Below, piece after piece: positions 44,872 to 54,073 of a DNA stretch of 64,000 nt. Source of the DNA: Alteromonas sp047556435. GTDB taxonomy: Bacteria > Pseudomonadota > Gammaproteobacteria > Enterobacterales > Alteromonadaceae. The translations under genes and the position numbers were made by a program. The DNA is taken from assembly GCF_047556435.1 (NCBI RefSeq), contig NZ_CP180210.1, positions 2,170,001 to 2,234,000 of the forward strand. The letters are read 5' to 3'. Each line of letters begins with the position of its first letter. The stretch's first letter is position 1. A model generated the notes under the pieces. That model was not told the DNA's origin. It did not search any database and saw nothing but the letters and a program-made list of their open reading frames with translations.

Positions 44872-45393
44872 ATGAAATACTCAAAATTTGCTGCAATGAT
44901 TGTAACATCGACTGCCGCGATGTTTATCATGATGTACCTGAACACGTACGCAATATCGCATGTATGGTTCAGTGAAACGCGAACTTATATGGCATTGTAT
45001 ATGGGAGCGGGCATGGCAATCATCATGTTGGCGTTTATGCTGGGTATGTACAATAATAAAAAGCTTAACGTGACTATTTTTCTGATGGCAGCAGTGATCT
45101 TCGTCGCTTGCGTTTATCTTGTGCGTTCTCAAAGTACCGTATCTGACACTGCCTATATGAAAGCGATGATCCCTCACCATTCCATTGCCATTCTTACCAG
45201 CGAGCGCTCCAATATCGAGGATGTGCGGGTGCGTGAACTGGCAGATGGGATTATCAAAGCGCAACGAAAAGAAATTAAAGAGATGGAATGGCTGATCAAT
45301 GATATTTCTAAAAATGGCAAGGCCACATCTCAGGTCCAGACCGAGCGACGTCCACTCCCAGAGTTTGAGGGCAAACTGAATAAAGGAGAGTAA
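44872..45393 (+). CDS. DUF305-domain membrane protein
   Basis: The 173-residue protein has three N-terminal membrane helices and a periplasmic or cytoplasmic tail. The tail starts with AYMKAMIPHHSIAILTSERS, the His-containing signature of DUF305, and continues with helical EIKEMEWLINDI. DUF305 proteins are common in copper-resistance islands and may bind metal through the MIPHH motif. It is immediately followed by the glutaredoxin-MauE gene, with a single base between the stop codon and the next ATG. Confidence 0.85.
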   Translation: MKYSKFAAMIVTSTAAMFIMMYLNTYAISHVWFSETRTYMALYMGAGMAIIMLAFMLGMYNNKKLNVTIFLMAAVIFVACVYLVRSQSTVSDTAYMKAMIPHHSIAILTSERSNIEDVRVRELADGIIKAQRKEIKEMEWLINDISKNGKATSQVQTERRPLPEFEGKLNKGE

Positions 45394-45394
45394 A

Positions 45395-46126
45395 ATGAGT
45401 AAGACAGCTATCCTGTATCGAATGGTTACTGACGAACATATTTGCCCTTACGGTTTAAGATCGAAAGATTTGCTGGAGCGTGAAGGGTTTTCAATCGAAG
45501 ACCATCACCTAACTTCTCGTGAAGAGACCGATAAATTTAAGGAAAAGCATGGGGTCGAGACTACGCCCCAAACGTTTATAAATGATGAGCGTATTGGGGG
45601 GTACGATGATCTCAGGGATTATTTCGGCAAAGACAAGGCAGGTCAGACAGGGACAACCTACACGCCTGTCATTACTATTTTTTCTGTAGCGGCCCTGCTG
45701 TCTCTGGCATTTCAGTATGTAGTCTCAGGTGATTTCATCTCGGTAAGAACTCTGATGTTATTTATTGCCTTTTCCATGACGCTTCTTGCAGTACAAAAGC
45801 TCAAAGATTTGTACAGCTTTACTAACTCGTTTATCACCTATGATCTATTGGCGATGAAGTGGTTGCGTTATGGCTATATTTATCCTTTTATCGAAGCTTA
45901 CGCAGGAATTGGCATGGTTGCGCAGCTGCCAGCCCTTGCTGTTGCTCCATTTTCACTCTTCATCGGGACGGTTGGGGCCATATCCGTTTTCAAAGCGGTT
46001 TACATTGATAAACGGGAACTTAAATGTGCTTGTGTAGGGGGTGACAGTAATGTGCCACTTGGATTTGTTTCGCTATCTGAAAACTTATTTATGATCGCGG
46101 GTGCATTAATTATGTGGTTGATGTAA
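45395..46126 (+). CDS. Glutaredoxin-MauE/DoxX-like membrane fusion protein
   Basis: Residues 1-85 form a glutaredoxin-like domain with a monothiol CPYG active site (HICPYGLRSKDLL) and the cis-Pro segment TTPQTFI. Residues 90-243 form four membrane helices of the MauE/DoxX type, with a CACVGG cysteine motif before the last helix. The fusion suggests electron or thiol exchange across the inner membrane. It is likely cotranscribed with the DUF305 gene within the copper module. A role in copper-related thiol stress is inferred only from context. Confidence 0.8.
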   Translation: MSKTAILYRMVTDEHICPYGLRSKDLLEREGFSIEDHHLTSREETDKFKEKHGVETTPQTFINDERIGGYDDLRDYFGKDKAGQTGTTYTPVITIFSVAALLSLAFQYVVSGDFISVRTLMLFIAFSMTLLAVQKLKDLYSFTNSFITYDLLAMKWLRYGYIYPFIEAYAGIGMVAQLPALAVAPFSLFIGTVGAISVFKAVYIDKRELKCACVGGDSNVPLGFVSLSENLFMIAGALIMWLM

Positions 46127-46208
46127 ACGGTGGGCTCTTTCTACGAGCCCCTGACAATTCACGCTCAGGGCCTGCCAGAAAGAGCGGCGGCCCAAGACAG
46201 TTACTCAC

Positions 46209-46670
46209 TCACTTTGCCGTTGACCAGTGCAAGTGGGCTATTTTCCATTCTCCGTCACGTTTGGTCAGAATTGCGGTTTCGAACGAGCGGTATGTTTTAC
46301 CGGCTTCAGTGGTATTGACGGAAATCAAGAGTGAGGTCGCGGAATCGCGATACTCTGTCACCCGATGCTCCAAAAGCTCTGAAGATAATGTACTGACAAA
46401 TTTCATATCAGATAACATGTGATGAGACGCATATTCCTGAGCGCTGCGTTCGATACCGCCACCTTCAACAATCGTGACATTCTTTGAAAGCAGCGATTTT
46501 GCAGCGATTTCATTTTGCTCCCGCAACGCCTCATGAAAAGACAGGACCACCTGTCCCGGCGCGGTCTCACTGCCAGATAGTGTAGGCGGGTGTTTCTGGG
46601 TTTTGTCGCTATGAGCGAACAAGGAAGATGAGACGGCAGCAAGTATGACTGTCACCAACAGTTTTCGCAT
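46209..46670 (-). CDS. Secreted NTF2/SnoaL-like protein
   Basis: The protein of about 153 residues has a signal peptide (KLLVTVILAAVSSSLFAHS) and an NTF2-like cone-shaped domain (VVLSFHEALREQNEIAAKSLLSKNVTIVEGG through DGEWKIAHLHWS). The function is unknown; such domains often bind small ligands. It lies 10 bp downstream of copD and is probably in the copCD operon. A similar protein is encoded at 53497-53970. Confidence 0.75.
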   Translation of the reverse strand: MRKLLVTVILAAVSSSLFAHSDKTQKHPPTLSGSETAPGQVVLSFHEALREQNEIAAKSLLSKNVTIVEGGGIERSAQEYASHHMLSDMKFVSTLSSELLEHRVTEYRDSATSLLISVNTTEAGKTYRSFETAILTKRDGEWKIAHLHWSTAK

Positions 46671-46680
46671 TATGATTTTC

Positions 46681-47562
46681 CTAACTAAACTCGGGGCCAA
46701 CCACACTGGTTAATACCGAGGTGATTAACAGAAGCACGCAGGCTAACACTATTTCAATATTTATAGAGCGTTTCAGTTGCGCAACATCGCCAGTGTTCTG
46801 CATAGCGGGCACCAGAATAAATCGGTGTCTTGCGGCAATTAATAGCAATAAGCCAACAACCAGCAACTTGCTCAGAAAGGTAAGCCCATATTCTGATTGA
46901 ACCAGATCATCCAGAGAGGTAAATATGGTAATCGCCATGTATATACCGAGGAGGATCAGTGTGGTCACAAGGTAACCTGCAATTCTGCCAAAGTCAGTCA
47001 TAACTTTTTGCGTATCCTCTACCGAGAAGCGCAGACATACAAGCCTCAGCGGTAAGAGCGCGCCAAACCACCACCCCATGACAGCTATGTGCGATGCCAA
47101 TATGAGTTTGTCGACGAGCCCTTTTTCTGCAATGTGTCCAATAAGCGTAAAACTGTATAGGCCATAAACTATCAACACAGTCAGTATCGCTCTTATTGCA
47201 ATAACGTGGACACGCTTAGCGAAAATCAAAAGCAGTGCAGGAATCGCCAGGCCGGACATAAGCATCCTGACCAGAGCGACATCGCCCACAGGTGACGCCC
47301 ACATTACCTCAAGCATCATAGGGTCAAATGCACCTTGCAGACCACTTTCAGAAAATGCGCCCGTTTTAGCAATAAACCACACCGCAGATGCTATGCAAGA
47401 GACAACCATTACGGGAACAATCTGGCATAGAAGATCTTTGTAAAAATCATCTTTTGGGGCTGGCTGACGCATCAAAAAAGCACAACCGACAAGGCTAGCA
47501 AAGCCCACATAGAATATGGCTTTAGACAAAACAATCGTTGCATTCCAAAGAATTAATTCCAT
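46681..47562 (-). CDS. copD: Copper resistance inner-membrane protein CopD
   Basis: This 293-residue protein has about eight hydrophobic helices and conserved histidine-containing segments (LASHIAVMGWWFGALLPLRL) of the CopD family. It is thought to move copper across the inner membrane together with CopC. The gene follows copC by 9 bp. Confidence 0.9.
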   Translation of the reverse strand: MELILWNATIVLSKAIFYVGFASLVGCAFLMRQPAPKDDFYKDLLCQIVPVMVVSCIASAVWFIAKTGAFSESGLQGAFDPMMLEVMWASPVGDVALVRMLMSGLAIPALLLIFAKRVHVIAIRAILTVLIVYGLYSFTLIGHIAEKGLVDKLILASHIAVMGWWFGALLPLRLVCLRFSVEDTQKVMTDFGRIAGYLVTTLILLGIYMAITIFTSLDDLVQSEYGLTFLSKLLVVGLLLLIAARHRFILVPAMQNTGDVAQLKRSINIEIVLACVLLLITSVLTSVVGPEFS

Positions 47563-47571
47563 GACTTTTAC

Positions 47572-47925
47572 TTAGTGAACCATGAAAGAGAACGTCGACT
47601 TCATTTTATGGCCATCCCCGCCCATTGCTATCCATTCGACAGTATAGCTATCCGCTTTTAAGGCAGGTAATTGCCAACTATATGTTGCCTGCTGCTCTGA
47701 TGTAGGCGTGAAATCAAAGTCGATATCACCGGTCTCATTTCCCTTTAGACTGACCTTCATTAGCCGTAGTGGCTTGGAATAGGTCAACGTCAGTGACTCT
47801 GGGGCGTTCATTAACATCGCATTATCTGACGGAGAACTGCTTTCAAGCTCTACATTACCGTGGGCAAATGCTCCGGCGCTAAACGTAAGCATCAGAATTA
47901 GACCAATTTTATAAATTAGTTGCAT
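47572..47925 (-). CDS. copC: Periplasmic copper-binding protein CopC
   Basis: The 117-residue product has a signal peptide (YKIGLILMLTFSAGAFA). The mature N-terminus AHGNVELESSSPSD and the C-terminal GDGHKMKSTFSFMV supply the histidines of the Cu(II) site in a small beta-sandwich. It lacks the Met-rich Cu(I) loop of Pseudomonas CopC, as many CopC proteins do. I take the ATG at 47925 as start because it places the signal peptide correctly. Confidence 0.9.
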   Translation of the reverse strand: MQLIYKIGLILMLTFSAGAFAHGNVELESSSPSDNAMLMNAPESLTLTYSKPLRLMKVSLKGNETGDIDFDFTPTSEQQATYSWQLPALKADSYTVEWIAMGGDGHKMKSTFSFMVH

Positions 47926-48391
47926 AATAGTAACCTTCTGTCTGTTTATTTTTCTTGCAAGTGACTCTTTCCACATGCACATTATGTGCGACTGTTCGCT
48001 CGCGTACAACAATACTTTTCTATGCTTATCTTACTATCCTCACCTTTTAACTTAAAATTTGACTAATGTAAGTATTTAAAAAAAACTCTTCCTGGTTTGT
48101 ATGTATCGCTGACTTGTTTTCGCCAGTCAGCCCATCTTCTTGAAACTTGCATCGAGGAAAGATTAAAAGATATAACTTGTTCTTGAACATGGTACGAATG
48201 CACAAGATGTTTTTGATATGCATTTCGTGTAGGATCTGAGAGGCAAGATAGGTTGCCTGAGATCTTTTCAGATGGTTTCTCGTATTTTTATTAAAATTCA
48301 TGTAAGTGTTGAAAGCAGAAAATACGCCTCTCTATTTTTAATACATCTTCAATTGAAAAGCTACGAAGATGCAGCCGCAGGTCTCTGAGCC
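47926..48391. other. Divergent intergenic region between copC and copL
   Basis: This 466-bp, AT-rich gap must contain promoters for the leftward copCD operon and the rightward copL-copA-copB genes. I do not recognise a copper box. A leftward 84-codon frame at 48047-48301 has no recognisable domain and is probably not a gene. Confidence 0.4.
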
Positions 48392-48781
48392 ATGAGTGTT
48401 AGGATACTTTTCATCGGGGTTGTAATATTTCTGGTCGCGTTTGCGCTGCCGGTCAGTGCGTGCGATGTAGAATCGAGTAAACAGAACGCATCGGTAGACA
48501 CCTTAATGCCGAATGTTAGCGCTATTGAAAGGCATGTCGGCCAGCTCGCCTACAATCCGCTGTCGGTCAAAGACGGGCAAAAGCACGGATCTCATAAAGA
48601 CGGCTCAGATTGTTGCGAGGACGGTTGCTTCTGCACAATGGCGAATTGCAATCATGTATCGACGTTGGCTTGTTTCTCTCACAGCCATTTAGCGCTCAAC
48701 TATGCTGAGCAATATGATTTTATTAGCCTTGCCGTTCCTGTAGGTATTTATTCCCCCCCATATCGACCACCCATAGCCTGA
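48392..48781 (+). CDS. copL: CopL-like small secreted Cys/His-rich protein
   Basis: This 129-residue protein has a signal peptide (ILFIGVVIFLVAFALPVSA), a cluster CCEDGCFCTMANCNH, scattered histidines and a C-terminal YRPPIA. Position just before copA, the cysteine cluster and the RPPI-type tail match CopL, a metal-binding protein needed for copper-induced copAB expression in Xanthomonas. Whether it regulates here is inferred. Confidence 0.72.
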   Translation: MSVRILFIGVVIFLVAFALPVSACDVESSKQNASVDTLMPNVSAIERHVGQLAYNPLSVKDGQKHGSHKDGSDCCEDGCFCTMANCNHVSTLACFSHSHLALNYAEQYDFISLAVPVGIYSPPYRPPIA

Positions 48782-48860
48782 CTTTCGAATACCCCAACAA
48801 GATATTTTCCCAGGTTGAAGTTTTTCTGCCTGAATACAATCATATTTAAAGGCTAACTTT

Positions 48861-50675
48861 ATGCGTAATTCATTTAATGATGGTCGTCGCAGATTCGTTC
48901 TTGGCGCTATGACTGCGAGCGCAGCGGCGGCCCTGACTAAGGTCAGTCCGCTTTGGGCCGCGCCCGCTGGTCGTCACTTTAAAGATCAGGTGCTGACTGA
49001 TGACATTAAAAATCTGACGATTTCTGAGGCCAATTTAGCAATAGGCTCAAAAACTGGCCTGCCTATTACCATCAACGGCCAGATGCCGGGGCCCCTGATA
49101 AGGCTAAAAGAAGGTCAGCGTGCTCAACTGAATGTTACCAACCGACTTGAACAAGATACGTCTATTCACTGGCACGGCATTATTTTGCCCGCTGGGATGG
49201 ATGGAGTACCAGGCGTTTCGTTTGCTGGGATAAAGCCAGGTCAGACATTCAATTATGCGTTTGATGTAGTGCAAAACGGAACATATTGGTATCACAGCCA
49301 CTCCGGTCTTCAGGAGCAACGCGGGCATCTTGGCCCACTCATCGTTGAGCCTGCCGACGGGGACATCGGCGCAGATCGGGAACACACTATCATCCTAAGT
49401 GACTGGACCTTTGCTGACCCTCACGACGTGATGAGAAAGCTGAAAGTGGCTGAGGGTTATTACAATTACCAAAAGCGAACTATCTTCGACACATTGGAAG
49501 ATGTTGAAAAAAAAGGTCTTAGCGAAACATGGAAGGAACGCGCCATGTGGGGCGCAATGCGCATGAGCCCTCGTGACATCGCAGATGTCACAGGCAGCAC
49601 TTACACCTACCTGATGAATGGCCGCACCCCAGAGGATGACTGGCAGGCGCTGTTTAATGTGGGTGAGAAAGTGCGTTTACGCATCATCAACGGTTCTGCT
49701 ATGACCTACTTTGATTTTCGTATTCCGGGATTAGAGATGACGGTTGTTGCTGCTGACGGTCAGCCCGTTAAGCCGGTCAATGTAGATGAGTTCCGAATTG
49801 CAGTAGCTGAAACTTACGATGTCATTGTCCAACCAAAAGAACGAAAGGCTTATACCTTTTTTGCTGAGAGTTTTGACAGAAGCGGCTATGCCCGCGGTAC
49901 GCTCACCCCATCGATAGGTATGACCGCAGCGATTCCACCACAACGAACCATCACGGAGCGCGGCATGGCAGCCATGGGCATGGACATGTCAGGGATGGAC
50001 GGAATGAACATGCAAAAATCAGAAAGCATGAAAGAAGGGATGACTTCTTCAGAGATGGATATGAAGAAAATGGCACAGCATGGCGAACATACAATGCATA
50101 GCAACATGATGCAGGGGGATATGAAGTCTTCACGGGTGCTGCCCGTAGAAAAGATAGACATTGTTCATAGTGAAGACGGGCATGGTCAAGGCGCCGCTAT
50201 GATCGCACAAAATCCACGGCCGCGTTTAGACGAGCCGGGCATTGGGTTGGAAGACAGTCCACATCGCGTATTGGTTTACGCTGACCTAATAGGCGAACAT
50301 GCATGGCCTGATGAGCGAGAGCCAGAGCGTCAAGTCGAGCTTCATTTAACAGGAAACATGGAAAGATACATGTGGTCGTTCGACGGCAAGAAGTTCCGCG
50401 AAGTAGATGGGTATGTCCGTTTTAATTTTGGAGAGCGGCTTCGTCTAGTTCTGGTTAACGACACCATGATGGACCATCCCATTCATTTACATGGTATGTG
50501 GATGGAACTGGAAAATGGCCAGTATCCAAGACCGAGGAAGCATACCATCAGCCTCAAACCCGGTGAGAAAGTATCGTTGCAGATTAGCGCAGATGCACCC
50601 GGAGAGTGGGCTTTTCATTGTCACCTGCTTTACCACATGGAAGCGGGCATGTTTCGTGTTGTTCAGGTTGCATAG
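48861..50675 (+). CDS. copA: Multicopper oxidase CopA
   Basis: The 604-residue periplasmic oxidase has a twin-arginine signal (DGRRRFVLGAMTASAAAALT) and three cupredoxin domains. Copper ligands are visible in HWHGIILPAGMDG, YWYHSHSG, HPIHLHGMWM and HCHLLYHMEAGM. A Met-rich segment (MDMSGMDGMNMQ, about residues 370-420) binds Cu(I). It likely oxidises Cu(I) to the less toxic Cu(II). It lies between copL and copB. Confidence 0.95.
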   Translation: MRNSFNDGRRRFVLGAMTASAAAALTKVSPLWAAPAGRHFKDQVLTDDIKNLTISEANLAIGSKTGLPITINGQMPGPLIRLKEGQRAQLNVTNRLEQDTSIHWHGIILPAGMDGVPGVSFAGIKPGQTFNYAFDVVQNGTYWYHSHSGLQEQRGHLGPLIVEPADGDIGADREHTIILSDWTFADPHDVMRKLKVAEGYYNYQKRTIFDTLEDVEKKGLSETWKERAMWGAMRMSPRDIADVTGSTYTYLMNGRTPEDDWQALFNVGEKVRLRIINGSAMTYFDFRIPGLEMTVVAADGQPVKPVNVDEFRIAVAETYDVIVQPKERKAYTFFAESFDRSGYARGTLTPSIGMTAAIPPQRTITERGMAAMGMDMSGMDGMNMQKSESMKEGMTSSEMDMKKMAQHGEHTMHSNMMQGDMKSSRVLPVEKIDIVHSEDGHGQGAAMIAQNPRPRLDEPGIGLEDSPHRVLVYADLIGEHAWPDEREPERQVELHLTGNMERYMWSFDGKKFREVDGYVRFNFGERLRLVLVNDTMMDHPIHLHGMWMELENGQYPRPRKHTISLKPGEKVSLQISADAPGEWAFHCHLLYHMEAGMFRVVQVA

Positions 50676-50684
50676 GAGATGAAG

Positions 50685-51434
50685 ATGAACAAGATATTGT
50701 CAACAGGGCTCATCGCCTTTGCTCTAGGCTTCAATAATATGGTAATGGCGCAGTCAAAAGATAACTGGCCGTCTCCTATTCCGAATGAGAACTTTGGTCA
50801 GGTACTGTTTGACCGACTCGAGTATACGCGAACTGATGAACAACAAAATCGGGCTGTGTGGGATATGCAGGCCTGGTATGGCGGTGATTATCATCGCTTA
50901 GTGTTTAAAAGCGAAGGTGAAAATACCCAAAACGACGGCATGCCCACGGATCTTGAACGCGCCGAGGTACTTTACGGGTACCTCGTTTCTGCTTTCTGGT
51001 CTGTGCAGGTCGGCGTTGGTACGAAAGGCGAAATGTCGTCAGATGCAGACATGGAAAATTATGCGGTGATCAGTTACCAGGGACTCGCCCCCTATTGGTT
51101 TGAAATGGAAAACTCACTTCGTATCAACGAAGACGGTGACATGCAGTTCATCAATGAAACAGAATACGACTGGCAGTTAAGTCAGGTTTCCTATCTGCAA
51201 CCGCGCCTGGAAGTAGTAGCTAACCTCACCGATTCGGAAAAATATAACCGTCAAAGCGGGCTGAGTAACATTCGTATCGGTTTGCGATACCGCCATGAGA
51301 TAGTGAGGGAGATAGCGCCCTATGTTGGCGTTTATTACAGCAAAGCCTTAGGGAATACAGCTGATGCGTTAAAAGCAGACGGCGAGTCAACCAGTGAAAC
51401 TGGCGTAGTAGTAGGGGCTAGGATCTGGTTCTAA
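50685..51434 (+). CDS. copB: Outer-membrane copper resistance protein CopB
   Basis: The protein of about 249 residues has a signal peptide (ILSTGLIAFALGFNNMVMA) and the CopB barrel (FGQVLFDRLEYTR through RYRHEIVREIAPYVGVYYSKALG, ending in RIWF). It lacks the long Met/His-rich N-terminal repeat seen in Pseudomonas CopB, so it is a short form. AGGAG lies 6 bases before ATG 50685 and only just before the ATG at 50679. A strong terminator follows. Confidence 0.9.
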   Translation: MNKILSTGLIAFALGFNNMVMAQSKDNWPSPIPNENFGQVLFDRLEYTRTDEQQNRAVWDMQAWYGGDYHRLVFKSEGENTQNDGMPTDLERAEVLYGYLVSAFWSVQVGVGTKGEMSSDADMENYAVISYQGLAPYWFEMENSLRINEDGDMQFINETEYDWQLSQVSYLQPRLEVVANLTDSEKYNRQSGLSNIRIGLRYRHEIVREIAPYVGVYYSKALGNTADALKADGESTSETGVVVGARIWF

Positions 51435-51446
51435 CACCACGCATAA

Positions 51447-51477
51447 AAAATAGCCGAAAACATATTTCGGCTATTTT
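51447..51477 (+). terminator. Terminator after copB
   Basis: AAAATAGCCGAAA (51447-51459) and TTTCGGCTATTTT (51465-51477) form a perfect 13-bp stem with a 5-base loop. The flanking A and T runs allow function on both strands. Confidence 0.88.
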
Positions 51478-51735
51478 CTCTGTCTACTACGGGAGAGCCA
51501 GCAGCGTTCATTCATTATGGTTATTACGCATTATTTGTACTTCACTAGCGAAGATGTGCAGTATGAGCTGCATATTAAATATGCATTATTTTCAACTAAC
51601 TCTTAACGTTTGAAATATTATCGTATCAGTATATTGAAGGGCATACTAATGATATATCATCCCATCTTCTCTTTAACTGAGATAGATTTTAAAAAAGGAG
51701 GATAGGTTAAGGGTAAATATTTGTGAGACTTACTA

Positions 51736-52572
51736 TTATCTATTCGACGTCGGATTTATTAGCATCAAACTTCGCTTAGTAAAAATAACAAAACCACCAC
51801 TGATTGCGATGCTAATAATCGAAAAATCCTCAAAAATCACTCTACCGGGAAGGAAGCTATGGTCGAAGTCTGTTACCTCTGCTTCACTGGTAATATAAAG
51901 CTGCTTATCTAACTCGACGAGGATACCAAAATGCCCATACTGACGAAGCGCTTGCCTGAAACGGGTCGTGCTTTCACTCCAAGTAACGAACCTTCGCTCT
52001 GTTGAAGGGATTGCCTGATAAGACGACAGGGCTTTTACTTGTGGTATCGCCTTGTCATAAATTTCATTAAAATCATTCAGCAGCTTCTCAAGCAGTGACT
52101 CTGCGAGCAACTGAGACTTTACCATTAAAGATGAAATAGTTTCGTTATGATCAATATCAAATTTCTCTTGAACAAGAATATCTCCATCGTCTGGAGTCTC
52201 GGTGAGTTTGTGTATGGTAACGCCTGCATATTCTGGGTTATCAATCAAATATGTCAAAGGCGTGGGTCCCTTTCCTTTGGGTAATAATGATGGGTGAATA
52301 TTGACGGCATATTGTACATCTGTCTTTGGTAATATATAACCATAATCAGCTACGATAAAAATAGTTGTATCAATACTTATATATTGATTAAGAATCTCTT
52401 TTACCGGTCGGTCTGAACGCCACTTTATGTTATTCTCATCTGAAATTTTCTTAATGAAGTTCGCGTTACCTTGTAAGTCATTAATAAAAACGACTTCAAT
52501 ACTTATTCTTTTTCTGATTAAAAGTGATAAACAGTTCGAAAACAAATCACTTCCAAAATAAATGATCTTCAT
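51736..52572 (-). CDS. Formyltransferase-family protein
   Basis: This 278-residue protein resembles methionyl-tRNA formyltransferase and related enzymes that use 10-formyltetrahydrofolate. It has an N-terminal Rossmann-like domain (KIIYFGSDLFSNCLSLL), the catalytic region NIHPSLLPKGKGPTPLTYLI and TETPDDGDILVQE. The C-terminal domain is divergent. A housekeeping fmt is unlikely inside a transposon, so it more probably formylates a sugar-nucleotide or other amine. The substrate is unknown and the link to copper is unclear. Confidence 0.78.
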   Translation of the reverse strand: MKIIYFGSDLFSNCLSLLIRKRISIEVVFINDLQGNANFIKKISDENNIKWRSDRPVKEILNQYISIDTTIFIVADYGYILPKTDVQYAVNIHPSLLPKGKGPTPLTYLIDNPEYAGVTIHKLTETPDDGDILVQEKFDIDHNETISSLMVKSQLLAESLLEKLLNDFNEIYDKAIPQVKALSSYQAIPSTERRFVTWSESTTRFRQALRQYGHFGILVELDKQLYITSEAEVTDFDHSFLPGRVIFEDFSIISIAISGGFVIFTKRSLMLINPTSNR

Positions 52573-52811
52573 ATTTGACAGACTCTCTCACATGCTAACT
52601 GCAAAGACATTAAAGCTGATGCATTATGGAATAAACATGTCGGTAATGACCATTCCCTTGTTCGAGCACAAGGTTCGCCCCATTGTTTAAACCCCGAATT
52701 GAATTATCGTTTTGTATTCTCACTTATCACCTCATCAATATATGTGATGCTACCACTTAATTCAGTGAGCAGGGTTGAACTGTCGCTACGTAATTTTCCT
52801 GTCACAGTTAG
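52573..52811. other. Intergenic region
   Basis: About 240 bp between the formyltransferase and DUF1624-type genes. I see no gene, repeat or clear promoter in it. Confidence 0.35.
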
Positions 52812-53510
52812 TTATTCACTTAGGTGAATAATTAGACCTAGAAGATAAAGCGAGGCAAACAATATAGGCTGGTGTAACAAATAGATTAATAAAGAATGTC
52901 GGCTGCTCCACGCCATAACATCCGGTAACTTAATTCTTCTGAGCGGATCCTGCCTGAACCAGGATTGATGCGCCAACCATATACCGAACAGGGGTAACGC
53001 CAGCCAAGGAAAGGGGGAAACAAGGTCCTGAGTATAACTAGGTAGATGTTCTTTAAAAAGCGAAAACGACCAATTTAAAGGGACAAACTCTCCAAAAAAT
53101 GCCACAAGAACAATAATACCGCTTATAACACACAGATTGGGACACCGCCGTACCCAGGTTAATATTAACGTCGCAACAGTAATAAAGTGCAAAACACCAA
53201 AATAAATCCAGCTTTCTGGCGTCATGATAAGTGAACTCATCGTAACTACTAACGATGCAATACTCAGTAAGAGAAGACGGTTCAGGTATTTTTTTATCGC
53301 TAGTTTGTCTGAAAAAGAGAACACGAGCGATGCGCCAACTGACAATAAAAATAAACTTACTATCAACGCTCGCCATTCTCGCCAACCGCTACCTGTAGGT
53401 ATTTCGGTATTAATGTAGCCAAAAAATGTGAGGTCAAAGATGATATGAAACGCCACCATCATCACAATGGCGGCAGCCCTCATAAAATCTAACGTTTTAT
53501 TTCTTGGCAC
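52812..53510 (-). CDS. DUF1624/heparan-alpha-glucosaminide acetyltransferase-like membrane protein
   Basis: The 232-residue protein has seven or so membrane helices and begins KTLDFMRAAAIVMMVAFHIIFDL, the first-helix signature (LDxxRxxAIxxMVxxH) of DUF1624 and related membrane acyltransferases. It ends with HSLLIYLLHQPILF, as in that group. It may transfer an acyl group to an envelope component. It overlaps the start of the upstream NTF2-like gene region by 14 bp, so the two are coupled. Confidence 0.75.
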   Translation of the reverse strand: MPRNKTLDFMRAAAIVMMVAFHIIFDLTFFGYINTEIPTGSGWREWRALIVSLFLLSVGASLVFSFSDKLAIKKYLNRLLLLSIASLVVTMSSLIMTPESWIYFGVLHFITVATLILTWVRRCPNLCVISGIIVLVAFFGEFVPLNWSFSLFKEHLPSYTQDLVSPFPWLALPLFGIWLAHQSWFRQDPLRRIKLPDVMAWSSRHSLLIYLLHQPILFASLYLLGLIIHLSE

Positions 53511-53970
53511 GATTTCGGCTCGAGGAATGGGTATGGATCACTTTCCATTCATCGTCGACCCTTTTAAACAAGAAGGTCTGAAAACCGGTTTTATCAAACT
53601 TTTTGCCTGATTTTCTGACCTCTCCCTTAACCACTGTGTCTGCTAATGCCCAGGCAAAGTCGCCTTCAATGTGAACGTCGATGTTATTGTAATCAATATC
53701 CAGAAACGCCAGCGCATCTTTTTCAGGCTCCACATGATGCTCAACGAGATCATCCAAGCCCACATTTTGCCCCCCCGACTCAATATAACGTGCGCCTTTA
53801 AAATCAAGGAAATGCTTTCTAAACGGTTTTCCATCGCCATTTTCCCAGCCATAATCTATCTGGCTGATGATGTGCTTAATCTGAGCTTCATTGCTATGAT
53901 GGGCTTCTTCATGCGCAATTCCAAAAAAAGACATTGTTAAAAGTAAAATTGTTGTTATTTTTTTAAACAT
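53497..53970 (-). CDS. Secreted NTF2/SnoaL-like protein
   Basis: The 157-residue protein has a signal peptide (KKITTILLLTMSFFGIA) and a His-rich start (HEEAHHSNEAQ). The NTF2-like domain (IKHIISQIDYGWENGDGKPFRKHFL through VDDEWKVIHTHSSSRN) resembles that of the protein at 46209-46670. Its role is unknown. Its 3' end overlaps the following membrane-protein gene by 14 bp. Confidence 0.75.
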   Translation of the reverse strand: MFKKITTILLLTMSFFGIAHEEAHHSNEAQIKHIISQIDYGWENGDGKPFRKHFLDFKGARYIESGGQNVGLDDLVEHHVEPEKDALAFLDIDYNNIDVHIEGDFAWALADTVVKGEVRKSGKKFDKTGFQTFLFKRVDDEWKVIHTHSSSRNRAKK

Positions 53971-54047
53971 TTTTGTTTTCCTTTAGTGGGCCCAATGAAT
54001 AGGACAATTTTCCAAACTTCTTTGTGTTTTGATAAATATTTTTTCAA

Positions 54048-54072
54048 TTTGTCCTACATCCGCTTGGACAAA
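54048..54072. repeat. Hairpin between the DUF411 and NTF2-like genes
   Basis: TTTGTCC (54048-54054) and GGACAAA (54066-54072) pair around an 11-base loop, just after the DUF411 stop codon. It may end that transcript, but the following T-run is poor. An operator is also possible. Confidence 0.35.
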
Positions 54073-54073
54073 G

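Noticed and set aside
46132..46150. Hairpin GGGCTC/GAGCCC after the glutaredoxin-MauE gene
   Set aside because: It is a short 6-bp stem without a T-run on either strand, too weak to call a terminator.
48047..48301. 84-codon leftward frame between copC and copL
   Set aside because: It has no recognisable domain, signal peptide or ribosome-binding site and sits in AT-rich divergent promoter DNA.
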